Shown piece by piece: positions 48,075-48,227 of a stretch of 48,227 bases of DNA. A model generated the notes under the pieces. The model saw only the letters and a program-made list of their open reading frames with translations. It searched no databases and was not told the DNA's origin. A program made the position numbers and the translations under genes. Source of the DNA: a virus. Each line of letters starts with the position of its first letter. Positions within the stretch are counted from its first letter, which is position 1. The stretch lies in the IMG/VR virus record IMGVR_UViG_3300021197_001498, positions 1 to 48,227 of that record, one strand, 5' to 3'.

Positions 48075-48227
48075 GCGGTCCATCGGGGAAATCTTGAGAA
48101 TGGGTAGAGGGCGGTCATCTGGGGTGCATGCCGTGCGCCTGGATCGCCCATGGCGTACCTTGGGCGGGGTGAATGGGCGGGTCGTGGCGTGGCCCACGAC
48201 GACGCCGTGGGCTGGACGGGGCATGGG
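48075..48227. other. Non-coding right end
   Basis: No gene is supported. A hairpin GCCCACG/CGTGGGC (48192-48198 with 48206-48212) lies 16 bp from the end, and a TACCTTG copy at about 48156. The sequence ends in GGGGCATGGG, resembling but not repeating the GGCATGGGG near the left end (18-26). May contain packaging or end-processing sites. Confidence 0.55.

Larger units (their letters stand above)
11314..48162. repeat. Dispersed CAAGRTA / TAYCTTG heptamer family
   Basis: About 95 copies by eye (about 66 as TAYCTTG and 28 as CAAGRTA on the top strand). Examples are 11314-11320, 12936-12942, 43094-43100, 44042-44048, 45814-45820, 46355-46361 and 48156. They occur within genes in all three frames and in spacers. 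Left of 11.3 kb only about 7 are seen. Density peaks in 41-48 kb, often under 150 bp apart. Confidence 0.8.

Noticed and set aside
1-48227. Direct terminal repeats
   Set aside because: The first and last stretches share only short GGCATGGG-like words; no long identical sequence seen.
1-48227. Prophage or integrative element
   Set aside because: No integrase, excisionase, att-like duplication or flanking host gene. The single HTH gene is not enough.
1-48227. tRNA genes
   Set aside because: Scanning the intergenic regions I saw no cloverleaf with GTTCRA-type arm; the hairpins found are simple stems.

Overview
The window reads as a complete, or nearly complete, genome of a lytic short-tailed (podovirus-like) double-stranded DNA bacteriophage. 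No bacterial chromosomal genes are visible. There is a terminase large subunit, a portal of P22-like size, a scaffold, an HK97-fold coat protein, an adaptor-like and a nozzle-like tail protein, a giant polyvalent virion protein and a phage replication module. I see no tail tube, sheath or tape measure, and no integrase, tRNA, rRNA, CRISPR array or insertion sequence. Genes are packed tightly, with ATGA and TGATG stop/start overlaps, strong AGGAG-type ribosome binding sites and two perfect TTGACA/TATAAT promoters, so the host is a bacterium with a conventional sigma-70 factor. The host cannot be named from the sequence.

Layout. 1-250 is a non-coding GC-rich left end. 251-11311 is the rightward (+) arm: a GroES-like co-chaperonin, terminase, a small membrane protein, portal, scaffold, major capsid protein, two small head proteins and two Ig-like or repeat structural proteins. 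It ends at a strong hairpin at 11332-11361, where transcription converges. Everything from 11373 to 47970 runs leftward (-). Reading along transcription from the right end: a MoxR-type AAA+ ATPase and a VWA-like partner (47970-45242); a run of small, mostly unrecognised early genes (45130-39723); a perfect promoter at 39676-39649; then the replication block (zinc-ribbon protein, putative ssDNA-binding protein, SNF2-like helicase, primase-helicase). Next come an iteron-like repeat field (33565-33798), an HTH regulator, a Holliday-junction-resolvase-like nuclease and a likely lysis/membrane cassette (32575-31849). Tail and structural genes follow (31844-25097, including very cysteine-rich proteins), then two internal-virion-type proteins (24712-13232, one of 3017 residues), a metallophosphoesterase and five tiny basic genes ending at the convergent terminator. 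If the two ends join, as in a circularly permuted or concatemeric genome, the non-coding ends form one divergent control region of about 500 bp.

The most striking feature no gene explains is a dispersed heptamer, CAAGRTA (top strand TAYCTTG). I count about 95 copies by eye from 11.3 to 48.2 kb, where about 9 are expected by chance. It is densest in the early region. It occurs in all three reading frames, in intergenic spacers, in the loops of terminator hairpins and over start sites. Other points of interest are the iteron field, the phage GroES homologue, the MoxR/VWA pair, the giant polyvalent protein with an HEVGH metallopeptidase motif, the 33-cysteine protein, and a small gene nested out of frame in another. 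Most functions are family-level readings from motifs; nothing was searched.
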